NCBI RefSeq assembly: GCF_949987535.1 | Contig: NC_080065.1 | Location: 38,417,239-38,481,238, forward strand | Length of the DNA: 64,000 nucleotides | Source of the DNA: Balaenoptera acutorostrata | Taxonomy: Eukaryota > Chordata > Mammalia > Artiodactyla > Balaenopteridae | Reading direction: 5' to 3' | Part shown: positions 1-11,991 of the stretch, one piece after another | How positions within the stretch are numbered: position 1 is the stretch's first letter | Layout: each line of letters opens with the position of its first letter | Notes under the pieces: model-generated | The model's input: the letters and a program-made list of their open reading frames with translations, nothing else | Database searches by the model: none | Told to the model about the DNA's origin: nothing | Made by a program: the position numbers and the translations under genes

Positions 1-70
1 ACATCTTCTTATTTGATTAAGGGAACATAGAAACTGGGATAGAAAATCCTCCATCTCTGACAGAGTAGGG

Positions 71-254
71 TTGCCAGATTTAGCAAATAAAAATATAGGA
101 CATCCAGTTAAATTCAAATTTCAGATAAATAATGGAAATTTTTTTACTAGAAGTGTATCCCATGCAATATTTGGGTGACACTTATAGTAAAAAATTATTC
201 ATTGTTTAACTGAAATTCAAATTTAAATAGGTATGTGGTCTTTTTATCTGTCAA
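71..254. mobile_element. Palindromic MITE (MER53-like hAT, tentative)
   Basis: The segment is one long imperfect inverted repeat. The left arm starting ttgccagatttagcaaat is mirrored by the right arm ending tttttatctgtcaa, and the centre lies near base 170. Arms of about 90 bp could fold into a hairpin. It has no coding capacity. The layout and the internal ttcaaatttcagataaa block match a palindromic placental non-autonomous DNA transposon that I recall as MER53. The family name is from memory and unchecked; the palindrome is directly visible. Confidence 0.65.
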
Positions 255-1332
255 GTTTATTACAGAGAGGCCAATTAGATTTCAATTCAATGGGTTTTAA
301 GATTGCACTGATGTTTGTCTAGGCCTGACTGAACCTTATAAAGGGGGAATGGTAGCACATTTTTATTACAAAAGTTTTTAAAATTCAAAAACAGAAGGAA
401 GAAACCCACAGAAAACAAGAAAAAATAATTCTGCACTATTCATAGCAGACATGTTGCGAGGTGCTCCCTTCCAGTGAGCGTAGTTCAATCTGACAAAGCG
501 TATTGAGGTAGAATCCACCAGCATGCTTCACGTTGCCTAGGGGATGATCTGTTTCCTGAGCCACTCTGGGCTGCCATTCTCATCACCATGAATATACCAA
601 AATTAGCTCCCGAGGGGGTAGATCTGGATGCTTTTCAGCTGATAAATTTGAAAGGGATTTATTTTCTGATTAAAATAAAATCCCACTTATCATGATATCA
701 GACTTCCAGCTGATTCAGTTATTCATTAAACAGTCATAAATTCACAATTAAAGGGGGAAAACTCAGATGTAGAAAATAGCTGGCACTGGCACATGTTCTA
801 TACCTCTTGGCATGAGGTTGTGAGTTAGCTTACCCTTCTTGCCTTTAAAAGTGTAATTATAATTTGTTCTGGCCTGCGGGTTAGATAGAGCAGGGGTGAT
901 GTTGATTGTCTATGAGAATTCAGTGCACTGGGAAACTGTGTTAGATGGAAAATTCTACAAACTAAAAACCATTCAGAGTTGGTTGGGCTGGGAGCATAAT
1001 GCCCTCTGCCCTTTAATGGTCCTGGAGGACTCCACTCTCAGGAAGATGAACCTTCAGCAATGGGGAAATGGCTGCCTGCGCTTTGGGGCTTCCCAGAGGC
1101 TAGCTCAGGCCTCATCTTCTGATCTAACTTCCTTTTCCTCTCCTTGCCAAGCCTGAGCAGGGAGGGAAACAGAGGCATTGCCTGAGGACCCAGCCTGGGT
1201 CCCCTGACTTCTACCTGGCAGCAACTCCCTGCATTCCTGGTCCCTCTCCAGCTACCACTGTTGAAGTAGTTCCTTCACACCCTAGTCTGTTATACAGTCA
1301 CCACCTGCTCTGTCTCATAGCATCTTTTTAAG
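255..1332. other. Intergenic, no recognised feature
   Basis: AT-rich unique-looking DNA. A plus-strand open frame of 86 codons at 896-1156 has no recognisable domain and is expected by chance. A block at 640-760 is rich in TAAT/ATTA motifs and is listed as a weak conserved-element candidate. Confidence 0.5.
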
Positions 1333-1769
1333 CATATTAGTTTGCTAGCTGCCATAACAAACTACCACAAACTTAGTGGCTTAAACAATAGGAATTTATC
1401 ATCTCATAATTCTGCAGGCTAGAAGTCTGATATTAAGGTGTCAACAGGGCCATGCTCTCTCTGACAGTGTGAAGGAGAATCTCCTCCATGCCTCTCTCCT
1501 AGCATCTGGTGATTTGCTGGCTATCTTTGGCATTCCTTGATTTCTGCCTTCATGTTCACATGATGTTCTCCCTGTGTGTGCATCTGGGTCCAAATTTCCC
1601 CCTCTCATAATGATACCAGTCATATTGGAATAGGAGCTACTCCAGTATAACCTCATCAAAATCTAATTATATTTGCAATGACTTTTTCCAAATAAGATCA
1701 CATTCTGAGGTACTGGGGTTTAGGACTTCAACACAAGAATTTGGGAGTGACACAATCTGATCCATAACA
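1333..1769 (-). mobile_element. Solo MLT1-type LTR (MaLR/ERVL)
   Basis: On the minus strand it begins tgttatggatcagattgtgt, passes through a gatcttatttggaaa block, and ends with the typical MLT1 close: a ttaagccactaagtttgtgg segment and then aaactaat. Length is about 437 bp, usual for this family. No internal retroviral sequence flanks it, so it is a solo LTR left by recombination. I could not match a 5-bp target duplication at its edges (ttaag against gtaga), which fits great age. Confidence 0.85.
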
Positions 1770-2139
1770 GTAGAGTTCAAGAGAAATGGCAAATATGAAA
1801 GCACCCTAAAAACTTAAACATAATATATGAATACTGCTGGTAGAAGGAGGGGAGAGCCTTCTTTGATTTTTCTGACATTTGCACAAAGGCAGACATTTTC
1901 ACCACTATCCCTACACAGTGAATTCTTGTTTTTCTCTCTCTACAGGGTCCTCTCCTCCAGGGTGGAAGATGAATCCTTCATAAAAGGCAATAAAAATTTT
2001 ATATAAGAAAGTAAAAGAAAATTTGGAATACAAGATTAGATAAGAAAGTAAGTACTTGTATATAAGGTGCAAAAGAAAATTGAAGCTACACAATAAGTTC
2101 ACCTCTTGAATGATAACTTTTATAGTCACTCTATTTGGG

Positions 2140-2362
2140 GACACGTACTTACTGTGTGCCGTACACCATGCTACGCATTGTATGTTATTTTATCCTCATA
2201 ACAACTGAATGAGCAAATATTATTATGCCCACTTTTAAAATAAAATGATGGCACTGAGGTTCAGACACTTTAACATCAGAAGTTGCGAGCTCAGAGGCAT
2301 GGGGGCTGGGAGCAAAGTCTAGGTGCCCTAGCTTGAAACCCATGCTCTTAACCACTATGCCC
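2140..2362 (+). mobile_element. MIR SINE
   Basis: It shows the MIR layout in order: an acttactgtgtgcc start, a ttttatcctcataacaac core, an aaatgatggcactgagg block, and an end at ctcttaaccactatgcc. It is strongly diverged, as expected of this ancient mammalian tRNA-derived SINE. Confidence 0.85.
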
Positions 2363-2454
2363 TGAGGGGGGTTTAGAGCGGGTGGGTGGAAGTGGAAGTG
2401 AGGGAGAGAATGAGAGAGACAAGGGGACAAGGGGACAGGTGTGAAAGACTTTAT

Positions 2455-2620
2455 AAAAGAGGAATGGAGGGTGGGAGGGAGAGAGATGCAAGAGGGAAGA
2501 GATATGGGAACATATGTATATGTATAACTGATTCACTTTGTTATAAAGCAGAAACTAATACACCATTGTAAAGCAATTATACTCCAATAAAGATGTTAAA
2601 AAAAAAAAAGAGGAATGGAG
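2455..2620 (+). mobile_element. 5'-truncated L1 3' end with target-site duplications
   Basis: The 136-bp body (2470-2605) is the cetartiodactyl L1 3' UTR ending, with gcaattatactccaataaag, the AATAAA signal and a short A tail. It is bracketed by identical copies of aaaagaggaatggag (2455-2469 and 2606-2620). The ends of the copies share A residues with the tail. The flank before the first copy fits an L1 endonuclease nick of the TTTT/AT type. Severe 5' truncation is the usual fate of L1 insertions. Confidence 0.92.
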
Positions 2621-3884
2621 AAGACTGGAACAGGCTAGATTTGAAAGGGAAGCAGGAGTCGGCAGGGTTCTCTCTGAGCTTCTGGGCTTGTGCGACTGGA
2701 GACGATGATAACTTTGACAGCAGGAAGTGCAGAGAGGGAGCATGCAGGGACTAGAGGAAAGGGCAGGGGGAGCTCAGGCAGGCCCAGCTTGGGCCTCTTC
2801 TTCTCAGGAGCAATAGCCAGAGACACCACGGTGCCAGCAATCCAGAAACCCACCGGCGCAGATGCAGAGGAAAAGTCAAGTGTTGCAACAGACACAGGAG
2901 AAGTTGGAAGGAAATGAGAAACATCAGGTTTAAATTTTCCCAGTTCTAACTTTTTAGAACTTTTTCTTATAAGAAGCCACTTCAATCATGTTTACTGATG
3001 ATTGTTGAGAGGGTAGGGTATGAATTATATTTGTTCACCACTGCCCAGTTCAAATTTAATCTTTTGAGATTAAATTTCTCCCCCTACTTTTTTTATCCTC
3101 AAGAAAAGGCAAAGCAACTTAAATTACAAAGTATCCAAGAAAAATAAACCTTTATTGCTTATTTATTTCCATTAATGTCTGCCTTATTCACCAAGAATCA
3201 AGGGGACTTAGCATTTTTCTTTGTCTTATCAGTGGTTTGTTATATGATATTAGGTGCTAAATGTTATTTGTTTCTTGTTTTTCTAGTTGCAAAAGAAATC
3301 TTTGACCATAAGAGGATCTTGTGAATTTATGAATATGAGGCCAAGTGAGCAGTTTTAACATTAAAGTTTTATGGAATAAATATTTATGTAAATCCACACA
3401 CATACATCTTAAATTCGTATGTGGGGAAAAAGATAGTATTAGATGATCTCTCACAATGTAAATTCTATGATTCACTACCTAATGAATCATGTACTTAAAA
3501 ATGCTGAGAACATTTTGACATCTTAACACCTTATAATGTCTCATCTCTTCTCTCCTATCCTCACAAACACTCCTACTTCTGCTGTCAATTGCTACACGCC
3601 CACAGAACAAAAACTTTCTACATTATCTGTCTTTTATATCTGTCTCTGCTCCCTTATAGTAGCTTGATAACTAAGACTGGTTAGTCTCACCTGTTCTTGT
3701 TCTTTGTTTTTGCTTTAATTGGTGTACTGCAGTAGTGTGAAATAGTCACCTTTAAGGAGATTGTTGCTTGTTCTTTGTTGATTACCATTCTCCGCTAAAC
3801 CATGAGCGGGTAATGGCTGTTTCAGCTTTAAGGCAAAGTGCCTATACAGGAGAGGGACAGAAATTAATCAGCCTCAGTGTATTC
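2621..3884. other. Intergenic, no recognised feature
   Basis: Open frames of 116 codons (2635-2985, minus) and 75 codons (2690-2917, plus) overlap on opposite strands in a locally G+C-richer patch. Neither shows a domain, signal peptide or splice context. No repeat was recognised with confidence. Confidence 0.45.
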
Positions 3885-4087
3885 CAGGAGTGGATCTTAA
3901 AGTGATCTCTAGACCAGCAGCATCAGCATCACTTGGGAAACTTTTTAGAAATGCAGATTCTTAAGACCCCCCCCCCTAGATCCACCGCATCAGCAACTAG
4001 GAGGAAAGGAGGGATTAAGCCCAGCAATCTTCATTCTAAAAAGCTCTCTGGATAATTCTGATATACACTGGAGTTTGAGAACCAGTA
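3885..4087 (+). mobile_element. MER20 (hAT-Charlie non-autonomous transposon)
   Basis: It contains the diagnostic blocks gaccagcagcatcagcatca, cttgggaaac, tttttagaaatgcagattct, cccagcaatcttcattct and the closing gtttgagaacca. About 200 bp, the full length for MER20. A run of nine C at about 3967-3975 lies inside it. Confidence 0.9.
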
Positions 4088-4400
4088 TATTAGAGTAACA
4101 ATTTGCTCAACATAGAATGGAAGACTGTTCTTGACAGAACAAAGTTAATATTCCCTGACGTACATCAGAAGGGACTGGGATTCATCAGAAGACCTTTTGC
4201 TATTTCATTGTTTGTCTGTTTGTTTTAGGAGAAATAGTATCCTCCCTACGCCATGAGCTGAGTAGAAAGAGGGCAAATTAGAGTCAGCATGATAAGGTAA
4301 TATTAACATGTGCACATAGCAATGAAACCCACATCCTTGGTCTCTTTAGGTAGCAGTCTACAGGCATATGTTGTACAAAATAATTGTCACATCTCTGTAG

Positions 4401-4608
4401 CAGAGGTGAGTAAACTTTTTCTCAAATAGTAAGTATTTTAGGCTTTAGGGGTTATTGGTCTCTGTCACAACTGCTCAATTCTGTCACAGTAATGCGACAA
4501 CAGCCCTAAACAATATGTAAAGGAGCATGGCTAGAGTTTCAATAAAACTTTACTTAGAAAAACAATGGTGGGTTGGATTTGGTCCATGGACCACAGTTTG
4601 CCAACTTG
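4401..4608 (+). mobile_element. hAT-Charlie MITE (MER1/MER5 group)
   Basis: The left end reads gaggtgagtaaactttttct and the right end ggaccacagtttgccaactt. These are imperfect inverted termini of the Charlie type (ggtcggcaaac...gtttgccgacc). The internal blocks agtattttaggcttta, ggtctctgtcacaac and caataaaactttactta agree with that group. It is non-coding. The exact subfamily name is uncertain. Confidence 0.75.
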
Positions 4609-7073
4609 TTTTATAATGCTTCCATTTTAAAAAATTAAAATAAATTATGTAACCATTTCCCAGTTGATTGTTTAGTCATTAATCTGATATTTAATTGCCG
4701 GTCCACTAACAATCCATTAACTAATTGCAATCATTAAAAGCAACCCCCAAAAATCCAATGTCCTTATTCCGCTTTGCTGGTGGTTGATCTGTAAACAATC
4801 AACCAAAGCATAGTGTTGAGCAAACTCAACTTGATGCCTGATTTTCCACCTAATGCCCAAGGGGAGCAAATGTTCTGCCTTCTTAGACATAATTTTAAAT
4901 AGTTTGGGTTTACCATTTTTACTACATCACAGGGCATACCAAAATATAGATTAATTTACCTCTATAGCTGTGGATCCTACAACAATCATTTAGCTGCTGT
5001 CCTAACGTACAACTCTTATCCAAAGGCTGCCTCTGCAGAGTAGGTTATGGATACTCTGTCTCATCAAAATTATTGATAAGACTTCGTTAACAGGGTTTGT
5101 TTAAAACTTGGACTGAAAAAGATAAAGATAACATCGCGTTGCTGTTAGAGCAAGTCATAACATGCAAGTAAATTCAATATATGCTATCAGTGTCTTTCCT
5201 AAATAGCAGGTTAGTGAGCCTGTGTAGAGAAAGAGAAGGACCCAAGATGGTGCTTTAATTCTTAGTTGTGTGAATGCATCCCAGGAACACAAGTAATTGG
5301 GCTCATTTCATAAATTGAAAAAGAATAGAAAAACCCTAGACATCTTTCCAAGTACAAAAAGAAAACATGTTGGGTAATTTTGAAATTTCCCACCCTTCAC
5401 TCTGGTCCCAAATGAAGACATATGCCAGAGCAACAGCTTGAACTTATTCTGAATTTTGAGTTAGACTCATGCTAACTTTCCTTATATTGTTATTCTTTCA
5501 GTATTATCTATGTTATCCTTCTGTCCATTTGTAATTAGTAATCAACTGAATTTTTGCAGAATGCAATGCTTAATGAAGAGCCAAGTCTTGGGCTGTTGAT
5601 GTTTCCACCAACTTGATAAACATCTTGTCACTATGTGCCTAGTGGAAAATGGAAACTGCAGAGATAACAGTCTACTGTTGTGTTTTAGAATGATTTCTTT
5701 TTTTTTTTAATCATTATTATTCTGTATTATTATTATTACTTAGGAAATTATCCCAAAGTATTAAGCATGATACCTAATCTATAAATGCATGCTCCCCTCC
5801 CCATATAACAATTTCATAGTACATGGGTCCCTCAAAAAAATATCACCCAAATGCTAATTAACAAAAGGTTTGTAATAACATGACAAAATTTGTTATAATG
5901 ATATATGGGAAGGAAAGAGGTGCAAAATACATAATCTATGAGCATGACTGCAGAGTGATTTCTAATAAGCCATATTTCCAAAAAGTATTAGTGAAATGAG
6001 GAATGAAGATGGGATCAAAAGGATGTGGGCTTAGGTATATGCATCCTCAGGTGCAAAAGGACACCTCTTGTCCACCTTCCCCTGCTTTTCCTAAGAAGGA
6101 TGTAATATGGTCTATTTTTATTTCTTCAAAGACACTTCATTAGATAAATATATCAGATTCTTCAGTTTCAAGAATCACATTCTGTGGCCAGATGCTTTCC
6201 AGTGGTTATTGGTTTTATCATAAGACATACTACAGCGACATCACCCAGATTCTGTTCATACTCACTCATTCATCAAGTTTATGCCGCAGCATTCTACTGC
6301 AATATCCTGCCACATGGCTTTGTCTCAGCCCATGTATGGCACAGGCTGGAAGTGTCAGGGAATTAAATCACCCAGGAACAGCTCTCAATCAGGGATGCCT
6401 GAAGTTGAAGGGTACATATCCTAGCTTCTTCACATTTCAGGTGCAATAAATCTTGGTGTGTTTTACATCTAATTCCACAGAGAGGTTGAGCCCCAGTTGT
6501 TCACAGCAATAGCCTGCTTGATAATGCATCTTCTTCACTTTTCTGTCTTGTTTTCTGCTCCCCTACTGATGCCCTCTGAGATCACTTCCTAAATAAACTA
6601 CTCACACTCAAATGTGGGGAAACCCAAATCACACACTTAAGATATCTTTTACATATTACTATGAACATTCAGTAAATTCAAATTTGCCTTTCTTCTCTTC
6701 TTGCTGTTTTCTTAGGGAGGTAAACTGAGAAGATGGGAATTAAATCCCCCCAAATGGACTCACTAGAGGGCTCTCAAGTCTCTATCCCTGGAGATGTCAC
6801 AAGTTGAGATAGATACTCTGCTGCCTGGAATTGTGGTGGTGAAAATGATCTGACTCTCTGGGGAAAGACTCAGGTTTCCAATTTATACAGGCTAGCTGGG
6901 TTTGGCAAATCAAAACACTGAGACCAGTCTGTTAGTCATAATTGATTTGGATCTTTCTTACCCTCTGCTTATTGAATTCTGTGGTCTGAAGATAAAGAGA
7001 TAAAGCTCTCAATGTTAAAATTACTGAACTCCATTTATGGTTGTCAAAACCAGAGTTAGGATATTTATTCCAA
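4609..7073. other. Intergenic; possible LTR remnant near 6340-6640
   Basis: Unique AT-rich DNA. At about 6480-6640 there is a block with ccctctgagatcacttccta followed by aaataaactactcacac, which looks like the polyadenylation part of an old LTR on the plus strand. I cannot place the family. T/ATT-rich simple sequence lies at 5698-5745. The open frames at 6184-6449 are overlapping chance frames. Confidence 0.4.
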
Positions 7074-7285
7074 AATATATTGAGTTCATAATATGTGTCA
7101 GAGCCTCGTTTGACCTTTACAATGACCTGTAGATTTAGCAAGATTATAAACTCCATTTTATGGATAAGGAAACTGAGGTCAGAGAAGTTAAGTAACTTGC
7201 CTAAAATAACAGCCAGTAGAGCCAGGTTTGCAAGCCAGAATCCTCTCAGTCTAGTACTCAAACTTTACCCACTAAGCTGTTCTGC
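7074..7285 (+). mobile_element. MIR SINE
   Basis: The MIR core is clear: ataatatgtgtcagag, then ccattttatggataaggaaa, ctgaggtcagagaagttaag, taacttgcctaaaataac and a closing cactaagctgttctgcctc. It is diverged but almost full length. Confidence 0.85.
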
Positions 7286-7733
7286 CTCTGCAGAGGCTCC
7301 TTCCTTAGCTATCAGTACACCTGGCAGTGATATGTGATATGAGAGTATTCTTTCACAGGCCAGAACCACGACACAGGGAGACCTACTTTGCACCCAGCAC
7401 AAAGAAACACAGGTTTTAGGGCCAGCAAGTTGTGTGACAGACAAATTTTTCTATTCCCATAGGTCTTATTCCTTCTATTAAAATGAAGATGTCGGATTCA
7501 ATACTTCTAGGGTCCCTTGCAGTTATGAAATTGTACTGCTTTGTCTTGGAAAAAGTTGGAAAGATATTTTTCTTTTCAAACTGCTATAGTTTTATTAATG
7601 TATCATAGTTTTCCATAGCTACAGATTCAGAAAACTAACCTGAGATGTAGCACTGAATTAAAGAGTTAAGGAGTATGTTTGCTGGTTTGAAAATGCTAAG
7701 ATGACTATAGATTAATAAGAAAATTTTAGGTAT

Positions 7734-8036
7734 AAAAGGCAATTTAGGGCTTCCCTGGTGGCGCAGTGGTTGAGAATCTGCCTGCTAATGCAGGGGACAC
7801 GGGTTCGAGCCCTGGTCTGGGAAGATCCCGCATGCCACGGAGCAGCTGGGCCCGTGAGCCACAATTGCTGAGCCTGCGCGTCTGGAGCCTGTGCCCCGCG
7901 ACGGGAGGGGCCGCGATGGAGAGAGGCCCGCGCACCGCGATGAGGAGCGGTCCCCGCACCGCGATGAAGAGTGGCCCCCGCTTGCCGCAACTGGAGAAAG
8001 CCCTCGCACGAACCGAAGACCCAACACAGCCAAAAA

Positions 8037-8067
<31 letters not shown>

Positions 8068-8105
8068 GAAAATCCTTTAAAAAAAAAAAAAAAAAAGGCA
8101 ATTTA
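7734..8105 (+). mobile_element. CHR-type tRNA-derived SINE with TSDs
   Basis: The body is 7747-8092. It starts gggcttccctggtggcgcag, has a pol III A box (tggcgcagtgg) and B box (gggttcgagccc), then a unique tail region and an (AAATAAAT)n/A-rich end. Direct repeats aaaaggcaattta flank it exactly (7734-7746 and 8093-8105). It is transcribed by RNA polymerase III and presumably mobilised by L1 proteins. This family marks the cetacean/hippo lineage. An internal 24-bp unit occurs three times (starts 7911, 7935 and 7959), making it longer than the 275-bp nested copy at 33858. Confidence 0.95.
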
Positions 8106-11100
8106 AACAGGCTTTCAGATGGAAAAGGAAATTATCCTAAGTGCCCCCAATAAGAGATAATTCTACACTTTATTAAACTACTCTACATCCATCACACTGT
8201 ACCACCTACTTCAGTTTTAATCTTATTGGAGAAGAGATGACAATATTGATACAGAATTCAAAAGTCTCATCACCAACCATTTATATTGTGTATTCCATCT
8301 CTTTTCACAAGTGTCAAAGGGAAAAAACAACAATACCACCAAATGCTAGCAACCTCTCATCCTTAACCCTTCAGATAGAAGGAAACGCTATCACTAATAA
8401 AAATAGTAAGTGTATTGTTTAAATCACATAACCCTTACATGGAAATGTCTGTTCTCTCATAACTTGGATGTTTAAGGTTGGATTATGGAAGCTCAAAGTG
8501 TTCATTAACATTACAAACACAGGGCTGTGGCAGTAGGCCTAGTGCATAATCACATGGATAAACTCCTTTCACTTATAGGATCAGGAGAACTCACATTTTC
8601 ATCTTCACATAACAATACAGACTTGTGCTTCATTTTATAATCACAGTATGATGACCGTCTCTGAGAACAGAAGAATCATAAGGTGGTAGAACGTCAGTAT
8701 TTCCTGGGTCTTGGGCTCATTACACCTCTGAGGGCATACCAGAATGAAACGGCTTGGTGGACCAAACATTACGACATTTTAGGAACAGGTTGAAGTAAGA
8801 CAAATAACTTCAAAAATTCAGTTGAGAAACAAAGCTCTATAAGACCAACATCAGCAAATTAGCTGATGATAAAGCAAAATTGCCATTCCACCAAAGAAGC
8901 CTCTTTTTAGAACCTTCTACCAGCCACATTCTGGGGTGATCTTTTGACTTCCTTAACAATTCTTTGGATCACCTTCCCTGTGCTCTCATCAGAGGTATCC
9001 TTGATACCTAAAGCATGCCAGCCTATCTTCAAATACTAAACAAGTCATGCAGCCTTGCCCAGCAGAAAGACTACCGAACTTCAGCTCACTGGCTGGTAGG
9101 TAGATCCCTCCATTCCTTCTCATTTAAATATGTTTTGTCCCCCAATTAACCAATTTCTAAAACACTTTGCAGATTAAACAAAATACCATTTAGTAGTTGA
9201 CTTTCAGGCCTGATTGGCATAGGTTACAATAAACAATGAACCAACAGCAAATTTTTTAAATGAAGAGCCAAGGATATTTTTCTGTAGATTGATTAGAAAT
9301 TAGGCTATATTAATATTTACCATTAAATGAACATTAGTTATTTTTAGATTAGGTGATAGTACAGAAGCTGGGGAAATCAGATCAGAGCAAGAGGGTTTGA
9401 AGGGAAGGTTGGAGAGGAAAAGGGGTGAGGACAGGAATCAGAACCTGAAGAGGAGAGTAGCTCTAAGGAGGCTCTGTTGGACTCCTCTCTCTTCCCAACC
9501 AGCTGAGAGGGGAGCCATCGTAGGTAACTGCACAGGTTGGCATTTATCAAGACAAACCAAAGTATTAAAGCAGGAAGTAATTTAATCTTTCTAGGCTCCT
9601 ATTTGACTATTTGACATGGAGGTGACATTTCAAGGTGATTCACATAATTTTTTGTGAGGTTCTTTGAGGATGTAAAAATGACAAAGTTAGTAGAATTTAA
9701 TTATTTTAGTTTATGTCAGTGACTTTTTAATACATATAGAATATACCTGTTTCCAAAAGGATAATTTTAAAAACAAAGTTATGTGTAATGAATTTAATTT
9801 TATGAAAGAAAATTAACAGGTGTATTCCCATAAAAAAACAGTATCTCCAAAGCATATTAAAATCTCTGCTATAAGGAAATGTATCAGCTCACCTCCAAAG
9901 AACACAGCCTATATTCAGTGTGCTTTTCCTAGGATTAATCCAAAAGGCCTTCATTAAGAAACGGATAGCCCAGCACATCCTGCTCAGGAGGGACACATCA
10001 TGAGACGCAGAGACTAGGATCTACATCAGACAAGGATGCAAATTATTCTCTTGATCATGCTAGTTATGAGTTATTTCTAATGCCTTAGTAAATAGATATC
10101 AAAATACGTTGTTGGTAGATAGATGATAGAAACATAGATAGATGTATGTGTACATATATTGTGCAATATATAGATCCTTAGTGTTTTGTTGAGGTCAGTA
10201 AAATATATATAGCGTGGTATCATTGTGTTGTCTTCAAAGTCTCAGTCTAAAGAACCTCCTCCCGGTAATGAATTAGACAGTGCCTGGGGATGTTTAGAAC
10301 CTTACCTATTATGATTAATTCTGGTGCCCCAAATGAATAAAAGCAGATAAGCGTATCTCCTACAGAGCTCTGTCTTGACAAGGCTACTTTCTGAGTGGGT
10401 CGACTGCAGGTTACACATCGTTAATGACCACCACATTCTAGAGTATGAGTCACTTTAAATGGTTCCACCATAAATCAATCTCTGACGACGTGTTTATGCG
10501 GCATAGTATTCACTCTTGGTGCTTAGGAGAAGCTCCTGGTAATATTCTGTCTCCTCCACCTTCTATCTTCTTCATCCACCTCCTCGCCCACCTTTGTCAT
10601 GGCTCACTCTTGAACACTTGCCAAATAATTTCCATCTATTCACACCTGGAATAAGCCAAAGTAAATAAATTCCAGGAGTGACCTCACCTGGCTATATTTA
10701 CTACCCAGAGTCTCAGGGTCAGAGCATATGAAGCTAATGCTTTTTCTAGGCCTCCCACATCTAAAAATTATTTAGTCTTTCTTATTGTGGTATCAGACTG
10801 CAGAATTCATCCTGTGTGCACACTCATGGGCTTTTTTGGAAATATTACTCACTAGGTGTATTTTCCCATCAGAATATCTGTGGTGTGGTTTTTTTTTCAA
10901 CTGCATTAGCTAATATTTTGCCAAATGAATTTCAACTTATTATTTTCTGCCTGGGACACTTATGTATGTCTGGGGCTCAAGCTGCTTGCTGGTCTAGCTG
11001 CAGATTTTGTTTTAGGACTAGGACACTGTTTTTCAGCAGCCCACTAATAAGCCATTAAATGAAACTAGCTTGCTCGCTGCAACCTGACCAACCTCAGGCC

Positions 11101-11368
11101 ATTAAACACACCCATTGTCTTCTTTATATCCTGTTGTTTGGAATAATTCTCCTTTTCACATACTTAGATGTGGATTTTGTTTAAAAAATCCTGATAGAAA
11201 TCCAAAGACTGAACAAAGACCTAACCCAGGACAAAATGATAGCAAAGGGAGTTTGGTGTTTTGGCTTCACCATCCCTTTCAGTGCCCTTTCTCCATCCTG
11301 GCTTGTGATACCCTGGTCCCTGTAGCATGGAAAAGAGCCACCTAACTGACTCTAATTTACTATAAGGA
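8106..11368. other. Intergenic, no recognised repeat or gene
   Basis: Unique-looking DNA. A short GATA/ATGT-rich stretch lies at 10105-10180. The 9120-9350 block is low in obvious repeat signatures and rich in homeodomain-like ATTA and SOX-like ACAAT words (candidate conserved element, weak). Open frames of 60-80 codons here have no domain signature. Confidence 0.45.
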
Positions 11369-11574
11369 CAGTGGCTCTTACCCAGGGGTGGTGTCGCCCC
11401 TCAGGGGACATTTGACAATGGCTGGAGACGTTTTTGATTGTCACAGCTTGGGGTAGAGGGCAGTGCTACTCTCACCTAGTGAATAGAGACCAGGGCTGTT
11501 TGAAACACCCCACAATCTCAGGATGCACAGGACAGCCCCCACTACAAAGAACTATGCTATTCAAAGGCATTAGT
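11369..11574 (+). mobile_element. MER5-type hAT-Charlie MITE
   Basis: The characteristic series is cagtggctctta at the start, then cctcaggggacatttgacaa, tggctggagacgtttttg, tgcacaggacagcccccac and caaagaactatgctattc. The order and a length of about 205 bp fit the MER5A family of short Charlie-derived elements. The subfamily is from memory. Confidence 0.75.
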
Positions 11575-11613
11575 GATGTTACCTGTCACTCTTTTTGAGT
11601 TTCTTCATCTTTT

Positions 11614-11991
11614 AAAAGGGACCAGTAGAGGGGCTTCCCTGGTAGCGCAGAGGTTAAGAATCCACCTGCCAATGCAGGGGACACGGGTTCGAGCCCTGGT
11701 CCGGGAAGATCCCACATGCCACGGAGCAACTAAGCCCGTGCGCCACAACTACTGAGCCTGCGCTCTAGAGCCTGCGAGACACAACTACTGAGCCCACCCG
11801 CCTAGAGCACGTGCTCTGCAATGAGAGAACCCACCACAGTGACAAGCCTGCTCACCGCAACAAAGAGTAGTCCCTGCTCACCGCAACTAGAGAAAGCCCA
11901 CGCACAGCAACGAAGACCCAACACAGCCAAAAATAAATAAATTAAATTAAATAAATAAATTTATTTTTTTTAAAAAAAGGGACCAGGAGAG
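11614..11991 (+). mobile_element. CHR-type tRNA-derived SINE with TSDs
   Basis: The body is 11631-11974, again starting gggcttccctggtagcgcag, with A box (tagcgcagagg), B box (gggttcgagccc) and the shared tail agacccaacacagccaaaaa before AAATAAAT repeats. The 17-bp duplications (11614-11630 and 11975-11991) read aaaagggaccagNagag with one T/G difference. The pre-insertion site reads as bottom-strand CCCTTTT/AAAAG, a canonical L1 endonuclease target. It has more changes than the copy at 7747, so is probably older. Confidence 0.95.

Noticed and set aside
2635..2985. 116-codon minus-strand frame in a G+C-richer patch
   Set aside because: Overlaps an antiparallel frame of similar length, has no domain, start context or splice evidence.
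7747..7830. Functional tRNA gene
   Set aside because: A and B boxes are present, but this is the tRNA-related head of a SINE: no cloverleaf acceptor end, and it has a SINE body, A-rich tail and target duplications.
7712..8101. Several frames of 71-129 codons
   Set aside because: They are translations of the CHR SINE in different frames; similar frames recur in the SINE at 33858.
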